Of a stretch of DNA of 64,000 nucleotides, positions 55,077 to 62,620 are shown in pieces. Under the pieces are notes generated by a model. It saw nothing but the letters and a program-made list of their open reading frames with translations, searched no databases and had not been told where the DNA came from. The DNA is from Nocardiopsis terrae. GTDB lineage: Bacteria; Actinomycetota; Actinomycetes; Streptosporangiales; Streptosporangiaceae. Both the position numbers and the translations under genes were made by a program. Numbering within the stretch: the first letter of the stretch is position 1; each line of letters opens with the position of its first letter. The stretch is taken from positions 62,001 to 126,000 of the forward strand of contig NZ_BMXJ01000005.1 in the NCBI RefSeq assembly GCF_014651695.1. Direction: 5' to 3'.

Positions 55077-55564
55077 CGGCCGTGTCTCTCCTGTGTGTCG
55101 TCTGTCGGCCCCGTCCCTCGGCAGGCGAGCGAACGGGGAACGGAGGGAACAGCACTCACGGGGCCGCACCGCCGCGGTGTTCGTCCTGCGGCGGAGTGGC
55201 CCGTGAAAGCGCTGATCACATTAGGCAGCGAAAAGAGCCACACACAAGGCTTTCGCTGCTTTTGCCGACAACAACGTTCCAGGACAGGTCCGATACAAGA
55301 AGCAACGAGGGTCCAGAAATCGACCCCTTTCGCGCGCTTCGTTACCAGTACCAGAAAACGAATGTGGGCGAACGGACAAAAAACCCGTCGCCAATACCAG
55401 ACATAAGCCAACAGAAGCGACATCTTAAAAACTGTCTCAATGGTTCACAGAAAACCACGAGAGAGACATTTCCTCTTTTCCCGCTCCCGGGCTTGCCCCC
55501 CGGCCCGGTCAGCGCCGCACGGCGTGTTTCGGACCGGCTCCGGAGGGCCCCGACCGGACCCCGG
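55077..55564 (-). promoter_or_regulatory. AT-rich upstream region of the 2-methylisoborneol operon with inverted repeat
   Basis: This 488-bp region is markedly richer in A and T than its surroundings between about 55220 and 55480. It contains an inverted repeat GCAGCGAAA (55225-55233) with TTTCGCTGC (55251-55259); on the plus strand this is followed by TTTTGCC, so it could also act as a terminator. GTGA...TCAC half-sites at 55203-55219 lie close by. It should hold the operon promoter. The GC-rich hairpins at 55500-55562 terminate the lipoprotein gene. No gene is supported. Confidence 0.55.
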
Positions 55565-56410
55565 TCAGGTGTCCCGGATGGCCCCGCACTCGTTCTCGGC
55601 ACCGTCGGCGGCGGGACCGTCCTCCAGGTCGTAGGGGTCGTCCGGCACACCCCTGGGCCGTTCGCCGCGGGGCTCCTCGTCGGGGTAGGCGGGGGTGAAG
55701 GTGTGCTCGTCGAGGAGGCAGTGCGTCGGGCCCACGAAGCGCCACCAGTTCGGGAAGACCTCCCAGGTGCCGTCGCCGTTGTCGTAGAAGGACACCTCGC
55801 CGTAGTGCGAGGTCACCAGACGCACCGACACCGGCTCCCCGGGGCGGGCGACGGGGTGCACGATCGTGTACTCGGTGCGCACGGCCAGGTAGTCCTGGCC
55901 GTACTCGTCGTCGGCCTCCTCCGCCCGCATGCGGCCGTCCACCTTGACCACGTCGCCGATCGGCTCGGCGGTGCCCGGGGCGAGGTTGAAGGGGATGGAC
56001 CGGGTGTCGAGTTCGGGGTCCTCGTGCCCGTGGTGCTCCATGTACCAGGCCAGGGACTGGTCGGTGAGCAGCGCGGTGAACGCGCTGTTGTCCTCACCGA
56101 AGACCGCGTCCCGGTCCAGGTAGACGGCCTCCATGAAGTCCCGGGTGGTCTCGTAGGCCTCCTGGACCCGCCCACTCGGGTACGGGCCCACGGTCGAGGC
56201 CTCGGGGACGTCGAAGCCCTCCGCGTAGTCCTCGGCCTCGGTGCCGCCGAAGGGGTCGTCGCGGTCGACCCGGTCGACCAGGGGCACCGAGACCTCGGAA
56301 AGCGGGGTCGGGGCGGCCCCGTCCAGGAAGTCCTGGAGCGGGGCACAGGCGGTGAGGGTCAGTGCGGCGGAAACCGCCGTGCACAGGGCCAGGCGTGCAG
56401 GGGATGACAT
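55565..56410 (-). CDS. Lipoprotein of unknown function
   Basis: The 281-residue protein has a lipoprotein signal (LALCTAVSAALTLTACAPLQ; lipobox LTAC). A soluble domain with YETTRDFMEAVYLDRDAVFGE, SLAWYMEHHGHEDPELDTR, YGQDYLAVRTEYTIVHPVARP and GDGTWEVFPNWWRFVG follows. No known family fits, but the size and fold suggest an extracellular actinomycete lipoprotein. Its four extra cysteines may form disulfides. ATG 56410 lies after a purine-rich but weak site. It diverges from the metallophosphoesterase. Confidence 0.8.
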   Translation of the reverse strand: MSSPARLALCTAVSAALTLTACAPLQDFLDGAAPTPLSEVSVPLVDRVDRDDPFGGTEAEDYAEGFDVPEASTVGPYPSGRVQEAYETTRDFMEAVYLDRDAVFGEDNSAFTALLTDQSLAWYMEHHGHEDPELDTRSIPFNLAPGTAEPIGDVVKVDGRMRAEEADDEYGQDYLAVRTEYTIVHPVARPGEPVSVRLVTSHYGEVSFYDNGDGTWEVFPNWWRFVGPTHCLLDEHTFTPAYPDEEPRGERPRGVPDDPYDLEDGPAADGAENECGAIRDT

Positions 56411-56534
56411 GGGGGATGCTCTGTCTCTCGGTCGGGTGTGTCTTTTGGGGCTTTTATACACCTTTCCTCGGTCAGTTCCCGTTACTCCGGTAGGGTGACC
56501 GCGGCCCGGCGTCGACACGGAAGGGGCGGTGGCC

Positions 56535-57353
56535 GTGGGCCTGTTCGCCATCAGCGACCTGCACGTGCGGCACGAGGCCAACCGTGCCTTCACCGAAGCA
56601 CTGTCCCCGGCCTCGGCGGAGGACTGGCTGCTCGTGGCCGGGGACGTGGCCGACACCGCCGACGAGGTGATCGCGACCATGGGGGCGCTGGCCGCCCGGT
56701 TCGCCACGGTGGTGTGGGTGCCGGGCAACCACGACCTGTGGACCCTGCCCGCGGACCCCGTCCGGCTACGCGGGCAGGAACGGTACCTGTACCTGGTCGA
56801 GAGGCTGCGCGCACTGGGCGTGTACACCCCGCAGGACCCCTACCCCGTGTGGCGGGGCCCCGACGGGCCGGTGGCGGTCGCGCCCCTGTTCATCGGCTAC
56901 GACCACACCTTCCGACCGGAGGGCGCCCGCACCAAGGAGGAGGCGCTGGCCGTGGCCCACGCCAGCGGCGTGGTGTGCACCGACGAGTACCTGCTGCACC
57001 CCGACCCCTATCCGGGGCGGGACGCCTGGTGCCGGGCACGGCTGGAGTACACGCGCGCCAGGTTGGACGCCCTCGGCCCGGATCTGCCCACGGTGCTCGT
57101 CAACCACTACCCCCTGGTGCGCGAGCCCACCCGGATACTGCGCCACCCCGAGTTCGCCCAGTGGTGCGGCACCGAGGAGACCGCCGACTGGCACCTGCGC
57201 TACCGGGCCCGCGCGGTCGTCTACGGCCACCTGCACATCCCCCGCACCATCACCGTCGACGGGGTCCCGCACACCGAGGTGTCCCTGGGTTATCCCCGGG
57301 AGTGGCAGCCGCGCCCCGAGCCCCCGCGCGGGCCGCGGCGGATCCTGCCGTAG
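56535..57353 (+). CDS. Calcineurin-like metallophosphoesterase
   Basis: The 272-residue protein has the five metallophosphoesterase motifs: AISDLHVRHE (DxH), VAGDVADTA (GD), VWVPGNHDLW (GNHD), VLVNHYPLVREP and VYGHLHIPR (GHxH). It hydrolyses phosphoesters; relatives often sit beside phosphopantetheinyl transferases, but none is here. I use GTG 56535, whose spacing to GGAAGGGG is better than that of GTG 56529. Confidence 0.9.
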   Translation: MGLFAISDLHVRHEANRAFTEALSPASAEDWLLVAGDVADTADEVIATMGALAARFATVVWVPGNHDLWTLPADPVRLRGQERYLYLVERLRALGVYTPQDPYPVWRGPDGPVAVAPLFIGYDHTFRPEGARTKEEALAVAHASGVVCTDEYLLHPDPYPGRDAWCRARLEYTRARLDALGPDLPTVLVNHYPLVREPTRILRHPEFAQWCGTEETADWHLRYRARAVVYGHLHIPRTITVDGVPHTEVSLGYPREWQPRPEPPRGPRRILP

Positions 57354-57377
57354 GGGTCGTCCCCCGCGCGGTCGGCG

Positions 57378-57404
57378 GGCACCGGCGGTGGCGCCGCCGG
57401 TGCC
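57378..57404 (+). terminator. Terminator of the metallophosphoesterase gene
   Basis: A perfect 11-bp stem (GGCACCGGCGG with CCGCCGGTGCC) and five-base loop lie 25 bp past the stop. No gene is seen between here and 57611. Confidence 0.65.
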
Positions 57405-57611
57405 GGGGAGGCGGTGGACCGCGCGCAGTCCCGGACCCGGGTGCGTGTCGGTGCGGGTCCGCCGGGCCCGCACCGGGGCCGTGCGCTCCAGAGGGGGAAA
57501 CCCGCCATCGGGTGCGACTCGACCGCGCTGACATGCGAACCTGGCCGTGGGGGCGTGTGGAGCGGCCACACGCGCGAAGAATCCAGGGCGACGGCCGGAC
57601 CGGGGGCGACG

Positions 57612-58073
57612 ATGGCTGCGGACGCACAGGACACGCAATCCATAGCACTGGCGGCGATCGAGGACTTCCTCACCGGCCGGCTGGAGAGCACGCAGAGCGT
57701 GTCCCGCGCGGTGCGGGCGGCGGACAGCGGTGCGGGCAGTACCGGCAGGGAACTGGAGATGCTGCGCGCCCGTGAGCTGGCGGCGTGGCAGGAGCAGGGG
57801 TTCCTCAGCCACCTCAACGCCGCCGCGGTCGTCGAGGAGTACTACGGGCGGCGGGTAGCGCAGGCCCGGCGCGAGCTCAGGCGTGAACGCCCCGCGCGCA
57901 AGGAGCGTTACGCGAGGGCCCGCGACGCCTACCGCCGGATCCTCGAGGAACGCCAGGCCGTGCACCTCTGGTTGCTGGACCAGGGCTGGGACACCAACCT
58001 GAACAACCCGGTCACCGAGGAGGCGGAAGGGGTCGCGGGCCACTACTGGAACGGGGAACCCCGCCGCCCCTGA
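57612..58073 (+). CDS. Hypothetical charged helical protein
   Basis: The 153-residue protein has TQSIALAAIEDFLTGRLES, ARELAAWQEQGFLSHLNAAAVVEEYYG and a basic coiled-coil-like run RRELRRERPARKERYARAR. It ends DTNLNNPVTEEAEGVAGHYW. It looks soluble and helical. I do not recognise a family. ATG 57612 has no strong ribosome-binding site. Codon bias supports coding. Confidence 0.55.
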   Translation: MAADAQDTQSIALAAIEDFLTGRLESTQSVSRAVRAADSGAGSTGRELEMLRARELAAWQEQGFLSHLNAAAVVEEYYGRRVAQARRELRRERPARKERYARARDAYRRILEERQAVHLWLLDQGWDTNLNNPVTEEAEGVAGHYWNGEPRRP

Positions 58074-58276
58074 TGCCCTGACCGCGCGCGGCCCCCGCTC
58101 CTTCCGGCAGAGGGGACGGGGCCGGGTGCCGCCTCCGAACCGTTCGCCCGTGAAGGCGGAGCGACACCGCACGGTAGATACCGACCAGCCGGTTTGTGAT
58201 ACTGGTTACCCGTCGGGAATTCCCGGCGGTCCACCACGACCCATCCGTCACACCGCCCCACCACAAGGAGTCACCC

Positions 58277-58654
58277 ATGGCTGTCGACCCCACCGGACCC
58301 GTCCTGGCGAAGATGCTGGAAGAGGGACCTGACGGCCCCTTCGTCATGCTCAACCTGCTGCGGTTCGCCCCGGACGGCCGCGCCTCGTACGCGGAGTACT
58401 CCCGGCGGACGGCGCACTTCCTGAAGAAGTACGGCGCCGAACTGGTCTACGCGGGCGACGGCGCGGATCCCCTGGTCGCCGAGGAGGGGCAGGACTGGGA
58501 CGCGGTGCTGCTCGTGCGCTACCCGAGCCGGGAGGTGTTCAGCCGCATGGTCTCCGACCCCGAGTACCAGGAGATCACCCACCTGCGCTCCCAGGCCCTG
58601 AGCGAGGCCGTACTCCAGCCCACCATCCCCTGGACCTCGCGCCGCAAGTCCTGA
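58277..58654 (+). CDS. DUF1330-family protein
   Basis: The 125-residue protein has a DUF1330-type ferredoxin-like fold: GPFVMLNLLRFAPDGRASYAEYSRRTAHFLKKYGAELVYAG, cited in part, then WDAVLLVRYPSREVFSRMVSDPEYQEI. Members are small and mostly uncharacterised, some linked to monooxygenase-like folds. ATG 58277 has a strong AAGGAG. A lone gene ending at the long hairpin at 58681. Confidence 0.82.
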   Translation: MAVDPTGPVLAKMLEEGPDGPFVMLNLLRFAPDGRASYAEYSRRTAHFLKKYGAELVYAGDGADPLVAEEGQDWDAVLLVRYPSREVFSRMVSDPEYQEITHLRSQALSEAVLQPTIPWTSRRKS

Positions 58655-58680
58655 ACAGCCCCACGGGCTGAGCGGACCGG

Positions 58681-58710
58681 CCCCGGGGGCGCCCCGGGGC
58701 GCCCCCGGGG
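58681..58710 (+). terminator. Palindromic terminator
   Basis: A 30-nt perfect palindrome of G and C (CCCCGGGGGCGCC with its complement, 4-nt loop) follows the DUF1330 stop. Confidence 0.7.
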
Positions 58711-58748
58711 CCGCCGGGAGGGGCCCAAGCGGGGCCCTCCGCCCCCAA

Positions 58749-58797
58749 CTTTCCATTGACAAGTCGGGGCACCATGCGCTTATCTTTCCATTGGAAA
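58749..58797 (+). promoter_or_regulatory. Promoter with flanking operator-like repeats
   Basis: A canonical -35 TTGACA lies at 58756-58761 and a -10 TTATCT/TATCTT at about 58780-58786. The decamer CTTTCCATTG occurs twice, at 58749-58758 overlapping the -35 and at 58784-58793 overlapping the start point. The second copy forms the palindrome TTTCC-ATT-GGAAA. This is the layout of a promoter controlled by a dimeric repressor. It drives the DoxX-like gene at 58814. Confidence 0.7.
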
Positions 58798-58813
58798 CTT
58801 TGGAGGAGCGAGC

Positions 58814-59323
58814 ATGGAACCCCTGATCACCCTTGCCGGCGCCACCCTGGCACTGTTGGCCGCCGGAGCGCTCGGCGTCCGGGCCCTGCGATCCTGGTCG
58901 GTCGCGCTCCGCGGCGGGCTCGCGGCGATGTTCGCGCTGACCGGTACGGTGCACTTCGTCGGGATGCGCGAGGAACTCATCGCGATGGTCCCGCCGCCGC
59001 TGCCCCATCCGGGCCTGCTCGTCACCGTCACCGGGGTCCTGGAACTGGCCGGGGCCGCGGCCCTGCTGTGGTCGCGGGCCGCCCCCTGGGCCGCTGCGGG
59101 GCTCGCCCTCCTGCTCCTGGCGATGTTCCCCGCCAACGTGCACCTGGCGCTGACCGGCACCGATCTGCCACCGCACCAGGAACTCCTGCCGCGCGCCGCG
59201 ATGCAGGTGCTCTTCCTGGCGGCCACGGCAGCCGTCGCGATCCATGCCTGGCGACACCGGGACAGCCGTGGCTCCACCCGGGCGCAGGCGGACCGTGAGC
59301 GGCGACCCGAGCACGCGGTCTGA
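58814..59323 (+). CDS. DoxX-like membrane protein
   Basis: The 169-residue protein has four membrane helices (residues 4-22, 30-50, 70-92, 98-118) with the DoxX-like pattern RGGLAAMFALTGTVHFVGM and LLVTVTGVLELAGAAALL. DoxX-type proteins are linked to redox and quinone chemistry, often induced by TetR or MarR regulators; role unknown here. The start ATG 58814 follows GGAGGAG. The C-terminal tail is charged. The promoter carries candidate operators. Confidence 0.85.
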   Translation: MEPLITLAGATLALLAAGALGVRALRSWSVALRGGLAAMFALTGTVHFVGMREELIAMVPPPLPHPGLLVTVTGVLELAGAAALLWSRAAPWAAAGLALLLLAMFPANVHLALTGTDLPPHQELLPRAAMQVLFLAATAAVAIHAWRHRDSRGSTRAQADRERRPEHAV

Positions 59324-59439
59324 GGACGCTCCGCCACCAAACCCGGGGGGCCGGAGAACGGCCTCTGGGCCCGACCCGCCAGAGGCATCCAAAAGAACGG
59401 TGACGGCCTCCGGCATCCGCGACGAGGCTTCAGCGAACA

Positions 59440-59577
59440 GTGACGAGGTCCCCCACCGTCGGATGGAAGCCCGACGGACTCACCATCCTCGAACTGAACC
59501 ACAGCGGTGACAGCAACTTCGCGATCTGGGCGTACACGAACGGCGACCAAGCCCCCACGGTCAATGCCATCGGCCCC
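59440..59577 (+). pseudogene. Fragment of a disrupted gene at the left side of the insertion sequences
   Basis: In one frame this stretch reads SPTVGWKPDGLTILELNH and SGDSNFAIWAYTNGDQAPTV before stopping at the IS edge (NAIGPL). The pattern GLTxxELxHSGDSNFAIWAY resembles C-terminal domains of small secreted actinomycete proteins. No start or signal peptide is left, and the continuation beyond the elements at 61605 is not convincing. I call it a decayed gene remnant. Confidence 0.6.
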
Positions 59578-60535
59578 CTAGGTGTATTGACCTGAGAGGT
59601 TAGGTACACGGGAGGCGGGAGGGCCGCTGATCGCGGTGTGGAAGCGGTGGTGATTGTAGTGGTGCAACCATCCGGTGAACGCCTCCCGCTTCTGGGACTC
59701 GGACCGGTAGGGGCGGGCGTAGGCCCACTCCTGGGCCAGGATCCGGTTGAACCGCTCGACCTTGCCGTTGGTCTGGGGCCGGTAGGGGCGGGTGCGCTTG
59801 TGCTTGATCCCGGCCTCGGCCAGGACATCGCGCCATAGACGGGACTTGTAGCAGGACCCGTTGTCGGTCAGTACCCGCTCCACGGTGATCCCGACCGAAG
59901 CGAAGTAGGCGTTGGCACGTTCCCAGAACCCGACAGCGCTCTGCTTGGTCTCGTCGGCCAGGATCTCTGAGTAGGCCAGCCGGGAGTGGTCGTCCACCGC
60001 GTTGTGCAGGTAGGCATATCCGGCCTTGGCCCGCCTCTTACGGCCCTGGGCCCGTCCCAGCGTTTTGTGGCCTCCCCCGTCGGGGATGTTGCCGAGCTTC
60101 TTGATGTCCACGTGCACCAACTCGCCGGGACGGGCACGCTCATAGCGGCGCACCGCACGCCCGGTGGCCTGATCAAGATGGGCCAGGCGGGGCATGCGGT
60201 AGCGGGACAGGATCCGGTGCACGGTCGAGGGGTGCATGCCCAGGTGGCCGCCGATACGGGCCGGCCCCCACCGGCGGGTGTGGCGGAGTTTGATGACGCG
60301 GCGCTCGCGTGGGGCGGGGTGCGCCCAGGGCTGTGGTGGGGGCGGCTGGAGGCATCGACCATGCCGGCCTCGCCCAGGGCCCGGTAGCGGTGGGCCCAAC
60401 GTTGGGCGGTGCTCACGCTGGTCTGGAAGCGTTCGGCGGCCCGGCGCAGCGGCCAGCCCTGGTCGACCACGCAGCGGGCCAAGGCAGGCGCCCGGCGGGG
60501 GTCAGACGGGCGTTGGCGTGGGTAGTGTGGGGCAT
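59578..60535 (-). pseudogene. IS481-family transposase with two frameshifts
   Basis: The N-terminal part starts at ATG 60535 (MPHTTHANARLTPAGRL), then continues in a second frame (ALARCVVDQGWPLRRAAERF; helix-turn-helix), then in a third (ERRVIKLRHTRRWGPARIGG). That third frame runs through the DDE core (GELVHVDIKKLGNIPDGG, VDDHSRLAYSEI, RVLTDNGSCYKS, QTNGKVERFNRILAQEW) to the stop TAG in the terminal CTAG. Each shift equals one missing base, at about 60485 (CTG[G]CCTTGG) and 60309 (CAC[C]GCGAG). Restoring both gives a continuous family protein, so this is a pseudogene rather than programmed frameshifting. Confidence 0.85.
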
Positions 60536-60649
60536 TGAGGGCCTTCTGGTGAGTCGGGTAGATGTCGCAATCCACACCGATACCGAAGGCCCTCTTCGCG
60601 TGTGTCACGCGGGGTGGGTGTTACCAACCTCCATGATCAGTACACCTAG
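59578..60649 (-). mobile_element. IS481-family insertion sequence
   Basis: The element is bounded by related inverted ends, CTAGGTGTATTGACC at 59578 and, reverse-complemented, CTAGGTGTACTGATC ending at 60649, about 1.07 kb apart. It carries one transposase gene on the minus strand. CTAG stands at both ends and could be the target duplication. It directly abuts the IS5-family element, the CTAG at 60646-60649 being shared by both. The transposase is frameshifted, so the element is probably not autonomous. Confidence 0.85.
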
Positions 60650-61537
60650 GGCGTGTTCGGTGGATCTTGGTTGCTGGTCTTGTCAGGTCTGGCACGTAGC
60701 CGGATCAGAATGTCAGCGATCCTGACGGTGGCCCGGTAAGTCGTGGCGAGCTTGTCGTACCGGGTAGCCAGCGCCCGGTACTGCTTGCGCCGGTTCATCA
60801 ACCGCTCCACCCGGTTGCGTCGGCGGTAGGCCGCCCGATCGAAGTCGGGAGGCCTCCCCCCGGCCGAGCCGCGCCTGAGCCGGTTGGCCTTTGGGTCCTC
60901 GCGCTCGGGGATGGTGCACCGGATCCGCTCGGTGCGCAAGGTGTCCCTGTTGTTCTTGGAGCTGTAGGCCCTGTCCCCGGCCAGGGAGTCAAGCCTGCTG
61001 CGAGGCCGCCCCGGCCCGGGGTGTTGATCCGTACCAGTCCCACCAGCACCGGCAGCTGCAACGTGTCGGCGTCCTGTCCCGGGGTCAGGGTGGTGACCAG
61101 GGGGTGGCCGTTGCCCTCGCAGATGGTGTGGATCTTGGTGCTCAACCCTGCCCTGGACGTGCCGAGGCCCTGGGCGGCTCGTGAGTCCTCAGGGCTCTTC
61201 CCCTTTTTCGCGCTCCGGCGGCGTGCTGGTGGGAGCGCACCACGGTGGAGTCGATCTGGCCGTCCAGGTCCCGTTCCCGGGCCAGGAGCAGGTGTTCTTC
61301 GATACGGGCCCAGGTGCCGTCGGCTTCCCAGCGCAGCAGCCGGTCATGGGCGGTGCGCCAGGGCCCGTAGCGTTCGGGCAGATCACGCGAGGGGATCCCG
61401 GTGCGGGTGCGGTAGGTGATGCCGTTGAGGACCTGGCGGTGATCACGCCAACGTCCCCCGCGTTGGGGCGCGAGCGAGGGTAGGAGTGGCTGGAGCAGTT
61501 CCCACTCGTGGTCGGTGAGCTCGAATCTGCGGCTCAT
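60646..61537 (-). pseudogene. IS5-family transposase, frameshifted
   Basis: The N-terminal frame from ATG 61537 has MSRRFELTDHEWELLQPLLP, WRDHRQVLNGITYRTRTG and DLDGQIDSTVVRSHQHAAG. At an A5G4 run (61204-61208 region) it must shift -1 to continue EDSRAAQGLGTSRAGLSTKIHT; two-frame transposases with a slippery run occur in this IS group, so this may be programmed. A second shift at about 61010 (one base missing) is needed to reach LDSLAGDRAYSS, then ERIRCTIPERED and RVERLMNRRKQYRALATRYDK. The second shift looks like real damage. The stop TAG lies in the terminal CTAG. Confidence 0.8.
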
Positions 61538-61604
61538 ACACCGGTTGTACACCAGCGGTCAGAGCCACAGATTCAAGACTCAAGATCCACCGAACACGCC
61601 CTAG
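60646..61604 (-). mobile_element. IS5-family insertion sequence
   Basis: Perfect 24-bp inverted repeats (CTAGGGCGTGTTCGGTGG, continuing ATCTTG) are at 60646-60669 and 61581-61604, 0.96 kb apart, including terminal CTAG at both ends. Length, inverted repeats and transposase match the IS427/IS5 group, which often target TA or CTAG. It sits directly beside the IS481-family element. Confidence 0.9.
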
Positions 61605-61788
61605 GAGGGCCAGGCACACCTCCCTGCAGGCTCTCATCACGTTCGAGGGCGACTGAACCCTCACCCGCTGAGCCTGACCCACTGAAGAAGAGCATCAGTA
61701 TTTCGAAAATCACAATAATGGAACTGGCGTACGAATTAAGATGCTCTTTCAGGGGCTTCACCCGTAGCCCGGGCTCAGCATAAGAAAA
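61605..61788 (+). promoter_or_regulatory. Low-GC promoter region of the Crp gene
   Basis: From about 61680 to 61760 the sequence is strikingly AT-rich (TATTTCGAAAATCACAATAA, GAATTAAG), unlike the surroundings. GAAGAGCATC (61687-61696) is an inverted match to GATGCTCTTTC (61740-61750). It probably contains the promoter and regulator sites of the Crp-cyclase module. Just after the IS end a short frame (LITFEGD then stop) may be the last codons of the interrupted gene. Confidence 0.5.
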
Positions 61789-62526
61789 ATGTCAGCACCA
61801 CTTGGCACAATCCGCACTGTCGCTTGCCCCTCCCTCAGAGCGGAGCCATCGCCCGTGAACCTACGCCAGTGCATTCCAGAGTCAGCGTGGAACGACTTGC
61901 TCAGCAGCGGCAGCCGTCGCTCCTACTCACCCGGGGCTCCCCTCATGCATCAGGGGAGAGCACCGGGTTTCGTGGTCGCACTGATTCAGGGAACCGTCAA
62001 GGTCACCGAGGACACCCGCGACGGGCAGAACGTTCCGTTGGCCCTACGAGGGCCTGGTGAACTCCTGGGAGAAGTAGGGGTGCTCCTCGATCAGCCGAGA
62101 ACCGCCTCCGTATGGGCAGTGACCAGGTGTGTGGGACACAGCATCCCTTCTTCCACCTTCCTCTCCCTGGTGGAACGGAACCGCCTGACCGGGGCCCTGC
62201 ACCGCTTCTCTCTGAACCGCTCACTCGAGAAGGAGGCACACCTCCAAAGCCTCCGGCGCGACTCGACGGAGGCGCGCATGGCACGCTTCCTCGCCCACCT
62301 CGCACGTGAAGTGGGCGAGATCAGAGGCCGGAGCACCACCATCCACCTGGGGATGGACCGAGCGGAGCTGGGCCTCATGCTCCGCATGAGCCGAGCGACC
62401 GCAATCGAGTCTCTGGGGCACCTCAAAGCACTCGAACTCATCAAATGCGGACGAAAACACATCGAAGTGCCAGATATTGACACACTTGACCTCTACACAA
62501 CCAGGGAATTGCGCGATGTGATCTGA
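61789..62526 (+). CDS. Crp/Fnr-family transcription regulator
   Basis: The up to 245-residue protein has an N-terminal cyclic-nucleotide-binding beta-barrel (about 40-150: FVVALIQGTVKVTEDTRDGQ; phosphate-binding cassette GELLGEVGVLLDQPRTAS, which keeps the Glu and Arg of cNMP-binding proteins). A dimer helix and a C-terminal helix-turn-helix follow (DRAELGLMLRMSRATAIESLGHLK). It is likely to sense a cyclic nucleotide. ATG 61789 lacks a clear ribosome-binding site; GTG 61855 (VNLRQCIPES) is an alternative. The next gene, 95 bp on, encodes a nucleotide-cyclase-like protein. Confidence 0.85.
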   Translation: MSAPLGTIRTVACPSLRAEPSPVNLRQCIPESAWNDLLSSGSRRSYSPGAPLMHQGRAPGFVVALIQGTVKVTEDTRDGQNVPLALRGPGELLGEVGVLLDQPRTASVWAVTRCVGHSIPSSTFLSLVERNRLTGALHRFSLNRSLEKEAHLQSLRRDSTEARMARFLAHLAREVGEIRGRSTTIHLGMDRAELGLMLRMSRATAIESLGHLKALELIKCGRKHIEVPDIDTLDLYTTRELRDVI

Positions 62527-62620
62527 CCCACGGCCCAGCGTCCAGAATCAGACGATAACCCTGCGGGGTCCGAACGATGCTTTGAACATGAACGAAATCA
62601 GCATGTTCGGAGGGGGAGCG

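Noticed and set aside
55203-55219. A Crp-like site (GTGA-N9-TCAC) before the encapsulin operon
   Set aside because: Spacing differs from the TGTGA-N6-TCACA consensus and the middle is not symmetrical; kept only as a note in the promoter region.
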